DNA from: Acidobacteriota bacterium
Lineage (GTDB): Bacteria > Acidobacteriota > Polarisedimenticolia > J045
Reading direction: 5' to 3'
DNA length: 6,405 nt
Assembly (NCBI GenBank): GCA_024276295.1
Contig: JAJRXN010000075.1
Location: forward strand, 1-6,405
Each line of letters begins with the position of its first letter. Within the stretch, counting starts at the first letter, position 1. A model generated the notes under the pieces. That model made no database searches. It was not told the origin of the DNA and was given only the letters and a program-made list of their open reading frames with translations. Shown one piece after another: positions 6,395-6,405 of the stretch. The position numbers and the translations under genes were made by a program.

Positions 6395-6405
6395 TGGCGG
6401 GTTGC

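Larger units (their letters stand above)
6185..6405. other. operon leader / upstream intergenic region
   Basis: These 221 bases hold no recognisable gene. Next to the DAHP synthase gene lies its ribosome site. At 6267-6276 there is a short inverted repeat CTAC-GT-GTAG. Beyond about 6300 the sequence is dominated by GTCCG/CGGAC pentamers. The promoter of the operon should lie here, but I find no pair of -35 and -10 hexamers that I would defend. No leader peptide rich in aromatic residues and no attenuator-like terminator were seen. Confidence 0.5.

Noticed and set aside
6267..6405. A minus-strand frame ending ...TQIRTNKLRYT at TAG 6269-6267, as the tail of an upstream gene
   Set aside because: It is open to the window edge for about 45 codons, but this is expected by chance at this GC content. 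The sequence is Pro/Arg/Gly-rich and resembles no family I know.

Overview
This is a GC-rich window (visibly well above 65% G+C, with mostly G or C at third codon positions). It carries one tightly packed operon on the minus strand, reading from right to left. The gene set is the classical isochorismate (Men) route of menaquinone biosynthesis, headed by a shikimate-pathway entry enzyme. The order is: a DAHP synthase of the aroF/type I-beta class (6184-5186), a demethylmenaquinone methyltransferase menG/ubiE (5189-4455), isochorismate synthase menF (4458-3052), SEPHCHC synthase menD (3055-1289), SHCHC synthase menH (1320-472), and 1,4-dihydroxy-2-naphthoyl-CoA synthase menB (472 to beyond base 1). 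The host is a menaquinone-respiring, high-GC bacterium. A Thermomicrobia-like Chloroflexota or a similar high-GC lineage is only a guess; nothing in the window fixes the taxon.

The genes form a connected pathway. DAHP synthase starts the shikimate pathway towards chorismate. MenF isomerises chorismate to isochorismate. MenD adds the succinyl-semialdehyde unit from 2-oxoglutarate, MenH eliminates pyruvate, MenB closes the naphthoquinone ring, and MenG carries out the final C-methylation. The genes menC, menE, menA and the DHNA-CoA thioesterase are not in the window; some may lie beyond base 1. Every junction overlaps: GTGA, ATGA, GTGA, a longer menD/menH overlap, and TGATG. This implies one polycistronic message with translational coupling.

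The most striking anomaly is an in-frame amber codon (TAG, bases 142-140) in menB. It sits where a lysine is expected in the conserved block LP-K-PVIAMVAGYAIGGGH. The frame continues intact on both sides of it, so this is a fresh nonsense mutation, a sequencing error or a read-through/recoded codon rather than an old decayed gene.

Bases 6185-6405 hold the operon leader. It contains a strong Shine-Dalgarno site for the first gene and, further upstream, a dense cluster of GTCCG/CGGAC pentamers including a 14-bp perfect palindrome. I saw no RNA genes, mobile elements, CRISPR arrays or convincing terminators. The rest of the window is ordinary core metabolism, and I do not see an undescribed multi-gene system.
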